This document shows positions 41,091-49,444 of a DNA stretch of 62,361 nucleotides, in pieces. The DNA lies in assembly GCA_014191855.1 (NCBI GenBank), contig BJHF01000030.1, positions 1 to 62,361 on the forward strand, written 5' to 3'. Source of the DNA: Deltaproteobacteria bacterium. Lineage in GTDB: Bacteria; Myxococcota_A; UBA796; SXON01. Below the pieces are notes generated by a model. That model searched no databases, had not been told where the DNA came from, and saw nothing but the letters and a program-made list of their open reading frames with translations. Every line of letters begins with the position of its first letter. Within the stretch, counting starts at the first letter, position 1. The position numbers and the translations under genes were made by a program.

Positions 41091-42760
41091 CTCGTCTCGA
41101 TGCGGTAGGCGTAACCCTGCTCGGTGAGAAATAGCTGACGTTTTTCCCCAAACGTCTGCTCAACCGTGTCCCGAGTCACGATGCTGTAGAAGCTCGCCTT
41201 GTTCTCGCCGCCCTTGGGGCGAAGGATTCGACCGAGCCGCTGGGCCTCTTCCTGGCGGCTGCCCCACGTGCCGCTCACCTGGATCGCGACGTTCGCGTCG
41301 GGCAAGTCGACCGAGAAGTTTCCCACCTTCGAGATGACCAATACGCGCTCGTGGCCGTGACGGAAACTGTCGTAGAGCTCATCGCGGCGGCGCTGCGGGG
41401 TCTTCCCCTCGATCAGCGGATACCCGAGCTTCCGGCTTAGCCATTCGAGTTGCTCAACGTACATTCCCAGGATCAGGATCCGATCCCCCTCCGCGGCATG
41501 CTTCGCGAGCAGCTCCTCGATGACCGGAAGCTTCCGGGCGTTGGTGCTGGCCACGCGGAATTTCTCCCGATCGTCGGCCACCGCGTAGCGCATCCGGTCT
41601 TCGTCCCCGAACTCCACGCGGATCTCCGTGCACACGGCGGCGGCGATCCAGCCCTGATGCTCCAGGTCCTTCCACGGCACGTCGTAGCGCTTCGCGCCGA
41701 TAAGCGCGAATACATCCGTTTCTTTGCCGTCTTCACGCACAAGGGTGGCGGTCAGTCCCAGTCGTCTGCGCGCCTGGAGGTGAGCCACCGCGCGAAAGAT
41801 CGGCGCGGGGAGGAGATGAACCTCGTCGTAGATCACGAGGCCCCAGTTCTCACGGTCGAACAAGCCGAAGTGGACGAACTCGTCGTTGCGCGACTTCCGG
41901 AACGTCAACATCTGGTAGGTGGAGAGCGTCACCGCCTTGATGTCCTTGGTCTCCCCCGAATACTCGGTGACCTCCGCCTCGGTAAGCGTGGTGCGCTCGA
42001 TCAATTCAGCACGCCACTGGCGCAACGCGGTAACGTTTGTGCAGAGGATGAGCGTCTTCATGCCAAGGCGCACGATGGCGGAGATGCCCACGATTGTTTT
42101 GCCGGCTCCGCATGGGAGCACCACAACACCGTTGCCGCCCTGCGCCACGCTGTCGCCAAAGAAGGCATCCACCGCGTCTTTTTGGTACTCGCGCAGGCCC
42201 CAGGGCTGCCCGTGTTTGGTCTCGTGCAGCATCTGCACGTCCAGGGCCGCGCCGTCGCGGTAGCCGGCAAGATCCTCCACCGGGTGGCCAGCGTGGGCGA
42301 GCACCTGCTTCACCTCGCCGCGGTTGCCTGGGTCGATCAGCACCGAAGTGTCGGAGATCCGCTTGCCAAGCAGGTTCTGCATCGGCTTGAGCGAGCACAC
42401 CTCGGTGATGAGCACCGCCTCGTCCCCATCGAGGCGCAGCCCTCGCGGGTCGGCCACCAGCTTGAGCCGCCCCCATCGCCCCATGGTTTGGCGGATCGAC
42501 ACCGGAACGTTCGGTGGAATCTCGTATTTGGCCCACTTCTCCAGTTCGGCGAGCACCTCCTCCACCTTCATGCCGGCGCTCGCCGCGTTCCACAGGGAGA
42601 GCGGCGTTACCCGGTAGGTGTGGACGTAGTCCGGGCTCTTTACCAGCTCGGCGAAGCGCACCAGGGCGTCGCGGGCAGGGCGGAAGTTTGGACCCATCGT
42701 CTCCAGGAGGAGCGTGTGGTCGGACTGGACGATGAGCGGATTTTCGGGGACGTAGCGCAT
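41087..42760 (-). CDS. XPB/Ssl2-type superfamily 2 DNA helicase
   Basis: The 557-residue product has an N-terminal damage-recognition-like region. The helicase core follows: LREYQKDAVDAFF, Walker A LPCGAGKT, box DEVH, LTATLVREDG with the R-E-D motif typical of XPB, SKVGNFSVDLPDANVAIQV and EEAQRLGRILRPKG. XPB opens DNA at repair sites and, in eukaryotes, at promoters; bacterial forms are 3'-5' translocases of uncertain role. The start is at the ATG at 42760; 110 bases separate it from the BtaA-like gene upstream. Confidence 0.92.
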   Translation of the reverse strand: MRYVPENPLIVQSDHTLLLETMGPNFRPARDALVRFAELVKSPDYVHTYRVTPLSLWNAASAGMKVEEVLAELEKWAKYEIPPNVPVSIRQTMGRWGRLKLVADPRGLRLDGDEAVLITEVCSLKPMQNLLGKRISDTSVLIDPGNRGEVKQVLAHAGHPVEDLAGYRDGAALDVQMLHETKHGQPWGLREYQKDAVDAFFGDSVAQGGNGVVVLPCGAGKTIVGISAIVRLGMKTLILCTNVTALRQWRAELIERTTLTEAEVTEYSGETKDIKAVTLSTYQMLTFRKSRNDEFVHFGLFDRENWGLVIYDEVHLLPAPIFRAVAHLQARRRLGLTATLVREDGKETDVFALIGAKRYDVPWKDLEHQGWIAAAVCTEIRVEFGDEDRMRYAVADDREKFRVASTNARKLPVIEELLAKHAAEGDRILILGMYVEQLEWLSRKLGYPLIEGKTPQRRRDELYDSFRHGHERVLVISKVGNFSVDLPDANVAIQVSGTWGSRQEEAQRLGRILRPKGGENKASFYSIVTRDTVEQTFGEKRQLFLTEQGYAYRIETR

Positions 42761-42870
42761 GGGCAGCCGCGCCTTCTATCCGAGTTGGAGGCGGGAGGTG
42801 CGGGCGATGCGCGGTTCCTCGTCGCCTTCATCGTGAGTTCAGGGTGGCGCATCGCGGCGTAGTCAGGCGT

Positions 42871-43968
42871 TTATCGCAGAGTTTCTACGTCAATGCCTGT
42901 CCACGCAGGAACTGGCTCCGCGTCGAGGGCGGCTGCCGAAGCCACATCGTCGCGCACGAAACGGGCTCTCAGCGCCGGGGGGCGGGCGTAGGGACGAGCG
43001 AGGCGCCAGCTCGCGACGCGGGCGCCCGGGGCCGCGGCCGCGAGCAGCCGCTCCAGCAGCTCGGGGTGCGCCTCGGGGGCCAGCTCGTCGAGCGTGTCTC
43101 CCAGGTAGAACGCGTTCCATCCGCCGGGCGGGGGTGAGCTGAGCGCGTCGGCGATGCGGCCGTGCGACACCGTGATTCGCGGACGGGCGGCGCGGAGCGC
43201 GGCGTACCCCTCGAGGGAGAGCCAGGCCGGGCCGCGCTCAGGGTCGTCGGTCTCCCCAGTGAGCGCCCAGCGGAGGTTGGGGTGCTCGGCGATCCAGGTG
43301 GTCGCCATCGCGTGCTGCACCCGAACGGCGACCTGATTGGCGTAGGTCGAGGCGGCCCCGGCGAGGCGGGGAGTGGCCAGCCCGGCCCCGGCCAGCGCGA
43401 CGGGAGAGAGGGCCATCCGCAGCGCTGCGCGCCAGCGCCAACCCTCCCACTTGGTACGGAAGATCGCGTGTTGTTCGGAGAGGCTTGAGGCAGATGCGAC
43501 CGCGCGCACCACCTCGCGAGGAACCGCGAGACCGAGGGCTCGACCACGCATGAGTGCGACTCGGCGCTCCACCTGCCCCTGGTTGGCGAGGCCGCCGCGC
43601 ACCGCATCTTCGTGCGCATCCCAGAACGCGCGGGTGTCCTCGTCAAGAAACGGGCGAAGAAAGTGGTAGAACCACACTCGTCGACCGAAGTGGCCATGCC
43701 CGAACAGCGAGCGCACGCTCTGGAGCGGGAGCTGTGTCACCGCCGAAAGCGCGAGGTTGGCGTACGAAACCTGGGCCTGGCGCACGTCCACGGCGTCCAC
43801 CGTGGCCCCGGCGCTCGCGAGCGCGAACGCCACGTCCCCCGCGCCACACGCAGCCAGGACGCGCGCGTCGGGAGGCATCTTTAGCGCCGCGAGCGCCACC
43901 GCCGGTTCGTACCACGTACGCGTCGTGAGCAATCCCGGGACGGCGGCGATGGCTGCGTCCGGCTTCAT
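42871..43968 (-). CDS. DUF3419/BtaA-like aminocarboxypropyl transferase
   Basis: The 365-residue product resembles the BtaA/DUF3419 family: RTWYEPAVALAALKMPPDAR, VLAACGAGDVAFALASAGAT with the SAM-binding loop, VDAVDVRQAQVSYANLALSA, RSLFGHGHFG, then FWDAHEDAVRGGLANQGQVE, and LSEQHAIFRTKW. BtaA transfers the aminocarboxypropyl group of S-adenosylmethionine to diacylglycerol in betaine lipid synthesis. A BtaB methyltransferase is not seen nearby, so the lipid role is unproven. Its ATG overlaps the stop of the upstream membrane gene (ATGA). Confidence 0.7.
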   Translation of the reverse strand: MKPDAAIAAVPGLLTTRTWYEPAVALAALKMPPDARVLAACGAGDVAFALASAGATVDAVDVRQAQVSYANLALSAVTQLPLQSVRSLFGHGHFGRRVWFYHFLRPFLDEDTRAFWDAHEDAVRGGLANQGQVERRVALMRGRALGLAVPREVVRAVASASSLSEQHAIFRTKWEGWRWRAALRMALSPVALAGAGLATPRLAGAASTYANQVAVRVQHAMATTWIAEHPNLRWALTGETDDPERGPAWLSLEGYAALRAARPRITVSHGRIADALSSPPPGGWNAFYLGDTLDELAPEAHPELLERLLAAAAPGARVASWRLARPYARPPALRARFVRDDVASAAALDAEPVPAWTGIDVETLR

Positions 43969-44306
43969 CGGACCGGGGCCCGCGCCACGGCCTCGGCAAG
44001 CCCGATCGCGAGCAGCACCGACACGCCGCCGAGGCGGGGTCGGGACAGTGGCTGATTTTTTCGCGTGAACGCCCGCAACAGCACCCACCCGAGCGCCAGC
44101 GCCCCAGGGGGCATCCAGGCTGTGGTGAGCGCGGCCACGTCCATGACCGCGAAGCCAATCGCGAACGTGCCCGCGGCGAACACCAGGAAGCCGGCGCGCT
44201 CCGCCCCGAGCCGGGCGGCGAGGCCGCCGGTACCATCGGCTGCGGGCACACACGCTTGACCGAGCCCACAGGCGAGGAGGGCGAGCAGAAGGGCCGCGAT
44301 CGGCAT
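43965..44306 (-). CDS. Small membrane protein coupled to the BtaA-like gene
   Basis: The 113-residue product has a hydrophobic N-terminus (MPIAALLLALLACGLGQACV) and two further helices (FLVFAAGTFAIGFAVMDVAA and ALALGWVLLRAF), with a possible fourth at VSVLLAIGLAEAVA. No family is recognised. It overlaps the next gene by four bases and is divergent from RNase D, with 30 bases between starts. Confidence 0.6.
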   Translation of the reverse strand: MPIAALLLALLACGLGQACVPAADGTGGLAARLGAERAGFLVFAAGTFAIGFAVMDVAALTTAWMPPGALALGWVLLRAFTRKNQPLSRPRLGGVSVLLAIGLAEAVARAPVR

Positions 44307-44336
44307 GGGGCGGGGATTATGGTGTAGGCGGTCGTC

Positions 44337-45434
44337 ATGCCCGTTCTCATCCGCACCACCGCCGAGCTTTTGGTCCGCCTCCCCGCGCTCGCCGGGGCCC
44401 CTTCAATCGCGCTCGACACCGAGTTCCACCCAGAGAAGTACTACACCCCCCGGTTGATGTTGGTGCAACTCCGGCCGGCGGGTCGCGAAGCGCTGCTCAT
44501 CGACGCGTTGGCGGACGTCGATCTGCGGCCGTTGGGGCCCATCCTCTCCGCAACCACGCTCCTCGTGCACGGCGGAGCGGCGGACCTCTCCCTCCTGCAC
44601 CTCCACGCCGGCGCTTCGCCCACGAAGGTCATCGATACCCAGCTTGCGGCTGCCTTCTGCGGCATGGGCTGGCCCCGTCGCCTGCAAGACCTCGTCCACC
44701 TTGCGCTCGGGCGCACGCTTACCAAGCAGGAAACGCTCTCCGACTGGTCGCGCCGCCCGCTGTCGCCGGATCAGCTCCGCTATGCGGCCGACGACGTGGA
44801 GGGGCTCCATGAGCTCGTCGCGGCGCTGCTCGAGCGCATCACGCAGCTCGGGAACCTTGCCTGGTTCGAGGCCGCTCAAGCCGAAGCAGTCGCAACGGCG
44901 CTGAAGCCCCCTCCCCCCGAAGACGCATGGCGTCGCGTGCCCGGTGCGCACCTGCTGTCCGACCGCGAGCGGGCCGCGCTGCAAGCGCTGGCGGCTTGGC
45001 GCCAGGAGCGCGCCATCGCCGCCGATATCCCGCTGAACCACGTCGTCGCGGATGCGGTGATGTTCGATCTGGCGCGCCGCCGTCCAACGACCGTTGAGGA
45101 GCTCCGCGAAAACCGGCGCATGCCATCGAATGTTTGGAAACAAGCTGGCGATGCGGTGCTAGCTGCGCTGCGCGAGGCTGAACGGGCGCCTCCTCCCTCG
45201 CCCCTGCGCCGGGGCTCGCGCTGCGACGCGTTGCGACTCGGCGCGCGAATTGTTGCGGCAGCGTCGGGTATGGAAGGCGACCTGCTGCTGAACGATTGTG
45301 AGTTGGACTACATTCTTGGCGGAACGCGATCGAAGAGTTGGCGTCGCCAGGCACTTGGCCCTGTATTCGATGAATTTGTAGCTGGAACGAGGTGGATCGA
45401 CGGCAACGGAACGCTGATTTCGGCACCGATCTGA
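44337..45434 (+). CDS. rnd: Ribonuclease D
   Basis: The 365-residue product has the DEDD exonuclease domain: IALDTEFH (Asp, Glu), LLVHGGAADLSLL (Asp) and QLRYAADDVEGL (Tyr and Asp). One HRDC domain follows (ALQALAAWRQERAIAADIPL and onward). It trims tRNA 3' ends and other small RNAs. The last 80 residues are less conserved. The A/T-rich DNA after it differs in composition from the rest of the window. Confidence 0.9.
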   Translation: MPVLIRTTAELLVRLPALAGAPSIALDTEFHPEKYYTPRLMLVQLRPAGREALLIDALADVDLRPLGPILSATTLLVHGGAADLSLLHLHAGASPTKVIDTQLAAAFCGMGWPRRLQDLVHLALGRTLTKQETLSDWSRRPLSPDQLRYAADDVEGLHELVAALLERITQLGNLAWFEAAQAEAVATALKPPPPEDAWRRVPGAHLLSDRERAALQALAAWRQERAIAADIPLNHVVADAVMFDLARRRPTTVEELRENRRMPSNVWKQAGDAVLAALREAERAPPPSPLRRGSRCDALRLGARIVAAASGMEGDLLLNDCELDYILGGTRSKSWRRQALGPVFDEFVAGTRWIDGNGTLISAPI

Positions 45435-45456
45435 AGATCGTTATCTTGGTTTTTTT
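45434..45456 (+). terminator. Weak intrinsic terminator after rnd
   Basis: A five-base-pair stem (AAGAT/ATCTT, loop CGTT) beginning at the rnd stop codon is followed by a run of seven T and further T-rich sequence. The stem is weak, so termination may be inefficient. The same T-rich DNA may raise activity of the pilin promoter downstream. Confidence 0.3.
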
Positions 45457-45479
45457 GCTTTTTTCTTCGTTTTGACTTC

Positions 45480-45506
45480 TTGCATTCTTGGGGCGTGAGC
45501 TATGAT
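45480..45506 (+). promoter_or_regulatory. Candidate promoter of the flp pilin gene
   Basis: A TATGAT box at 45501-45506 lies 48 bases before the pilin ATG. TTGCAT at 45480-45485 is a possible -35 box, although the 15-base spacer is short. The T/A-rich stretch from 45449 to 45480 just upstream is unusual for this GC-rich DNA and would suit a strong promoter. Confidence 0.4.
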
Positions 45507-45554
45507 CGCGCTGCCCCCCAGGGCATGGCTACCCCCAACGTGAGGAACACACCC

Positions 45555-45719
45555 ATGATCAAGCAGCTCATTCAGGACGAGTCCGGCGCCACCGCAATCG
45601 AGTACGGCCTCATCGCCGGCCTCATCTCCGTCGCGATCATCGTGGCGCTCACCGCGGTCGGCGATAGCCTCGATGCGATCTTCTCCCAGATCTCCGACTC
45701 GATCAGCGCCGCCGGCTAG
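45555..45719 (+). CDS. flp: Flp-type (type IVb) pilin
   Basis: This 54-residue prepilin reads MIKQLIQDESG, then ATAIEYGLIAGLISVAIIVA. The prepilin peptidase should cut after Gly11, leaving ATAIEY with Glu5 and Tyr6, the Flp signature, at the start of a hydrophobic helix. It polymerises into the Tad pilus used for adhesion and surface colonisation. The start at 45555 has GAGG ten bases upstream. A strong hairpin terminator follows before the machinery genes. Confidence 0.92.
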   Translation: MIKQLIQDESGATAIEYGLIAGLISVAIIVALTAVGDSLDAIFSQISDSISAAG

Positions 45720-45738
45720 TCCGGAAGCGCGGTCCATG

Positions 45739-45776
45739 GGCGGGCAACCTCCGGGTTGTCCGCCTTTGGCGTTTTT
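45739..45776 (+). terminator. Intrinsic terminator between pilin and Tad machinery genes
   Basis: An 11-bp stem (one G-U pair; arms 45739-45749 and 45754-45764, loop TCCG) is followed by TTTGGCGTTTTT. It is 20 bases after the pilin stop. It would end most transcripts after flp, giving much pilin and less machinery from one promoter. Confidence 0.65.
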
Positions 45777-45804
45777 GGAGTGAGATACCCGGTACCCCGA
45801 CGGT

Positions 45805-45833
45805 TTGCGTTGGGGCGAGCAATCCCATACACT
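45805..45833 (+). promoter_or_regulatory. Possible internal promoter before cpaB
   Basis: TTGCGT at 45805-45810 and TACACT at 45828-45833 are spaced 17 bases apart, just after the pilin terminator and about 35 bases before the cpaB start. The boxes fit the consensus only moderately. It would let the machinery genes be read independently of the pilin. Confidence 0.25.
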
Positions 45834-45867
45834 GCGCGTCGCATACCGCGGACGGAGATAGGTGCAG

Positions 45868-46863
45868 ATGCAAAGGCAGCAGAATCCGGGGCGCACGCGG
45901 GCGGGCCTCTTCCTGGTCGGTTCGCTCGTGCTCGCGTTGCTCGCGGCCGGATTGGTGTTCCGGATCATCAAGAAGAACCAGGATCAGCTCCGGGAGGCGC
46001 AACGTCCGAAAGAAACGCTGGATGTCGTGATCGCCGCGCACGACCTGCTCGTCGGCATGCCGATCAGCGAGGACGATGTGGTGGTGCGGGCAATGTACCC
46101 GACTATGGTTCCCGAAGAGGGCACGTTCTCCGTCGTGAATGACGTGGTCGGGCGCACCCCCCGCGAGCGGATCCTCGCCAGCGAACCGATCCGGGACGAC
46201 CGCATGGCCCGGGCCGACGCCGGCATCGGCCTCAACGCGCTGGTCACCACCGGCAAGCGCGCCATGACGGTGTCCACCAACACCGAGGATGCCGTCGCGG
46301 GGTTGCTGCAGCCCGGCAACTATGTCGACATTATCGTCACGATCAAGCCTGAAGATCCGACGGTCGCTGGCGCGAAGTGGATCACCGACACCATCCTGCA
46401 GGCCATCAAGGTGTTGGCGGTCGGCGGCTCGCTGTCGGACACCTCGGTGCCGACCGAACAGACGAAGGTCACCAACGCGGCCGACGGCACCAAGAAGGTC
46501 GAGGTCAAGAAAAAGGACCCCAAGGCGGAGGCCGCGCGTCGCCTCAAGCCCAGCATCACGCTGGAAGTTACGCCGGATGAAGCGGAAAAACTGGCGCTCG
46601 CGGTGGCCCAGGGAGACATCTACGTTGTCCTTCGCAGCGACATCGACACGATGCAGTACGCCAACCAGGGGGTGAAGATGTCCACCACCCTGATCGGTCT
46701 GCCGACGGCACCTGTCACGACGACGGTGAAGCGCCCGGAGGGCACCCCGCCGGTGCCCGAAGGCCCCTCAGCGGTGGTGATCCAGGGATCCACCAGGACC
46801 AACGTGCAATTCAAGTCGGACGGCACGACCGAGACCACCGACGGCAAGAAGAGGAAGCCATGA
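45868..46863 (+). CDS. cpaB: Tad pilus assembly protein CpaB/RcpC
   Basis: The product (331 residues from the ATG at 45868; a GTG at 45862 adds two) has one N-terminal membrane helix (GLFLVGSLVLALLAAGLVF). A SAF domain follows (LDVVIAAHDLLVGMPISEDD). Then comes the RcpC/CpaB region (AMTVSTNTEDAVAGLLQPGN, YVDIIVTI). CpaB is a periplasmic partner of the Tad secretin. The Lys-rich insertion near residue 210 and Pro-rich tail are extra. Its stop overlaps cpaC (ATGA). Confidence 0.9.
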   Translation: MQRQQNPGRTRAGLFLVGSLVLALLAAGLVFRIIKKNQDQLREAQRPKETLDVVIAAHDLLVGMPISEDDVVVRAMYPTMVPEEGTFSVVNDVVGRTPRERILASEPIRDDRMARADAGIGLNALVTTGKRAMTVSTNTEDAVAGLLQPGNYVDIIVTIKPEDPTVAGAKWITDTILQAIKVLAVGGSLSDTSVPTEQTKVTNAADGTKKVEVKKKDPKAEAARRLKPSITLEVTPDEAEKLALAVAQGDIYVVLRSDIDTMQYANQGVKMSTTLIGLPTAPVTTTVKRPEGTPPVPEGPSAVVIQGSTRTNVQFKSDGTTETTDGKKRKP

Positions 46864-48242
46864 GCTGGACGTTGAGAGCCCCGATCGCCGTTTTTTCGCT
46901 GTTGAGCGCCTCCTCCGCCTACGCTGCAGAGCCGAGCCCCGCGGGGGTGATCGACGCTGGTGTCGGCACCTCGGTGATCAAGAACGAAGGGCGCACCATC
47001 GCGCGGGTGCTGCTCAGCGATCCCGACATCGCGGAGCTTCGCCTGTTGGAGGAAGGCCAGTACCAGGTGCGGGGCCTGCAGGTCGGAAACACGGATTTGT
47101 ACGTCTGGTTCCGGGGGGATGAGTCCCATCCGAAGTCGTACCGTGTGATCGTAACCAACGATCTGAGCGACATGGAACGCCGGATTCGGGAGACCGTGCA
47201 CACCGGCGTGCCGCCGCGGGTGTACCCGCTGCGCGACCGGCTGGTGGTGGAGGGCGACGTTGAGGACATGGACACGCTGGAGCGGATCGCCGCGATCGCC
47301 CGGGTGTACGACGAGAAGTTCATCAACCTCCTGCAGGTGAACGGCGACCACCAGGTGCAGCTCAAGGTGGTGTTTGCGGAGCTGAGCCGGTCGGGGCTCC
47401 GCGAGCTCGGGCTCAACGTGGTGGGCAGCGTGGGCTCATCGATGGGCGGCATCCAAACGCCTACGAGCACCTCGGCTTTTGACAGCCGCCTCTGGGATGC
47501 AGATGTTTCGCCCAACATCAACACCGGCTTGGCGCAGGCCGCCTCGGCGGAGTCGTTCAACGTCATCGGCATGGTCACCGGCGCCGTGAACATCGCGAGC
47601 GTGCTCAGCGTGCTGGAGCAGTACTCGCTGGCGAAAACGCTTGCTCAGCCCACGCTTGTGGCGCTTTCTGGCCAGCAGGCGGAAGCGCTCATCGGGGGCG
47701 AGGTGCCGATCCCGGTGTCACAGGTCGGGAACCGGATCACCATCGAGTACAAAGAGTACGGTGTGAAGCTGGTGTTTGTGCCAACCGTGCTCGGGAACGA
47801 CGTGATCGACGTGCGTACCTACGTGGAAGTCAGCAACGTAGACGCGAACACCTCCACCCGGGTGGCGGGTATCGAGATCCCGGGGTTGATCTCCCGGAAG
47901 GTCAAGACGCAGCTTCGCATCGGAAGCGGGAAGACCTTTGCGATGGCGGGCATCCTCGACGAACGGGTGGAGTCCACCCGCGCGTCGGTGCCGCTGCTTG
48001 GGGATATTCCTCTGATCGGGGCCCTTTTCCGCTACGTGAAGCACTCGCGGAAGGAAACGGAGCTCGTCGTCTTCGTCACCCCCACGCTCGTGCGCCCGAT
48101 GGCGGCTGGCGAGGTACCGCCGCCCCCTGGGGTGACGGAGGGCTTCAACCCCAACGATTTCGAACTGTTCATGATGGGCCAGCTCATGGAATCCGGTAGC
48201 CGTACCGCTCAACCGACGGGTGCGTTCGGAATGAAGAGATAG
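46860..48242 (+). CDS. cpaC: Tad pilus secretin CpaC/RcpA
   Basis: The 460-residue product has a signal peptide (to AYA, about residue 21) and an N-terminal domain with PDIAELRLLEEGQYQVRGLQ. A short BON-like region follows (RVYPLRDRLVVEGDVEDMDT). The secretin core shows LAQPTLVALSGQQAEALIGG, EVPIPVSQ, and VPLLGDIPLIGALFRY near the end. It forms the outer-membrane channel through which the Flp pilus passes. Second gene of the coupled series. Confidence 0.92.
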   Translation: MSWTLRAPIAVFSLLSASSAYAAEPSPAGVIDAGVGTSVIKNEGRTIARVLLSDPDIAELRLLEEGQYQVRGLQVGNTDLYVWFRGDESHPKSYRVIVTNDLSDMERRIRETVHTGVPPRVYPLRDRLVVEGDVEDMDTLERIAAIARVYDEKFINLLQVNGDHQVQLKVVFAELSRSGLRELGLNVVGSVGSSMGGIQTPTSTSAFDSRLWDADVSPNINTGLAQAASAESFNVIGMVTGAVNIASVLSVLEQYSLAKTLAQPTLVALSGQQAEALIGGEVPIPVSQVGNRITIEYKEYGVKLVFVPTVLGNDVIDVRTYVEVSNVDANTSTRVAGIEIPGLISRKVKTQLRIGSGKTFAMAGILDERVESTRASVPLLGDIPLIGALFRYVKHSRKETELVVFVTPTLVRPMAAGEVPPPPGVTEGFNPNDFELFMMGQLMESGSRTAQPTGAFGMKR

Positions 48243-48245
48243 GCC

Positions 48246-49436
48246 ATGCGCGGTAAGACTCCCAGCGGCTCCGCCTCCAACGCGGCCTCGGTCATCGTGG
48301 TGGGTGTAGATGCCCGGGCGATGGGGCAGGTGCGCGAAACGCTCGGCACGGAGGCCGTGCTTCCCACGACGCCCATCCCGTACGAGGATGCCGTCGCAGC
48401 GGTGCGGCGCCAGCGTCCCGACGTGGTGATCACCGGGTTCGACGCCGATCCAGAGGAGGCGGTGCGGCTCGCGCCATTGTTGATGAACGAGGTGGGGTCG
48501 AAGATCCATCTCGTCGCGCTCTCGAGCGGGGCCGATCCGGATCGCATTCGCGCGGCGATGCGCGCTGGCTACCGCGAGTTCGTTGTTTTGCCCGCGGATG
48601 CCGAGCTGCTCCGCCAGGCGGTGCATGAGGCTACCTTCGCCGAGGATCGCGACGACGACTCCGGCGAAGTTGTGGCGATGTGGGGCAGCAAAGGCGGGGT
48701 TGGAACCACGTTCCTCGCGATCAACCTCGCCGGCGAGCTCAGCCCCGTCCACCGCGTGTGCGTGGCGGACCTCGACTTCGCGATGGGGGATGTCGCCGCG
48801 TTTCTCGACCTCACGCCGCCCCAGTCCATCGCCGACGTGTTTCGGAACATCGGCCGCCTCGACGAGCGGATGCTCGCGGGGAGCGTGGCCGTGCACTCCA
48901 GCAAGATTCACGTGCTGGGGCAGCCTTCCGATCTCGAGCACCGGGAAGAACCAAGGGGAGACCTGGTGATGCGGGTGCTCACCGCCACTTCGCGGGCCTA
49001 CCAGTACGTGATCGCAGATTGCGGATCGTCGCTCGACGAGGCGTCCGTCACCGCTGCCACCGTGGCCGATTACATCGTCATCATCACGACGCCGGATGTG
49101 CCCAGCGTGAAGGACACGTGGCGTCGCCTGCAGTTCATCGAGAAGCTTGGGCTCGAAAAAGAGCGGTTGCGACTGGTGGTTTCGCGCTACGACCGGAAAA
49201 CGGCCCAGCTCTCGATCGCGGATATTGAAACGAACCTCGGACGGCGGGTGGATGCGACTGTGGCCGAAGATCGCAACGTCCTCCGCTCCATCCACGAGGG
49301 CACGTTGCTCCGCGATGTGGACAAGCGATGCGAGGGGGCCCGCGACATCGGGCGCCTCGTGAGCCTCGTCACGGGTGAGGAAACCGCGGAGGAATCGAAG
49401 CCCACGGGCTTCTTTGGCCGACTGCTCGGCCGGTGA
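48246..49436 (+). CDS. cpaE: Tad pilus localisation ATPase CpaE/TadZ
   Basis: The 396-residue product has a receiver-like N-terminal domain (to about residue 130). A ParA/MinD-type ATPase follows, with deviant Walker A MWGSKGGVGTTFLAINLAGE and VADLDFAMGDVAAFLDL. TadZ/CpaE marks the pole or site where the pilus is built. The start ATG is four bases after the secretin stop. Confidence 0.9.
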   Translation: MRGKTPSGSASNAASVIVVGVDARAMGQVRETLGTEAVLPTTPIPYEDAVAAVRRQRPDVVITGFDADPEEAVRLAPLLMNEVGSKIHLVALSSGADPDRIRAAMRAGYREFVVLPADAELLRQAVHEATFAEDRDDDSGEVVAMWGSKGGVGTTFLAINLAGELSPVHRVCVADLDFAMGDVAAFLDLTPPQSIADVFRNIGRLDERMLAGSVAVHSSKIHVLGQPSDLEHREEPRGDLVMRVLTATSRAYQYVIADCGSSLDEASVTAATVADYIVIITTPDVPSVKDTWRRLQFIEKLGLEKERLRLVVSRYDRKTAQLSIADIETNLGRRVDATVAEDRNVLRSIHEGTLLRDVDKRCEGARDIGRLVSLVTGEETAEESKPTGFFGRLLGR

Positions 49437-49444
49437 GGTAAACG

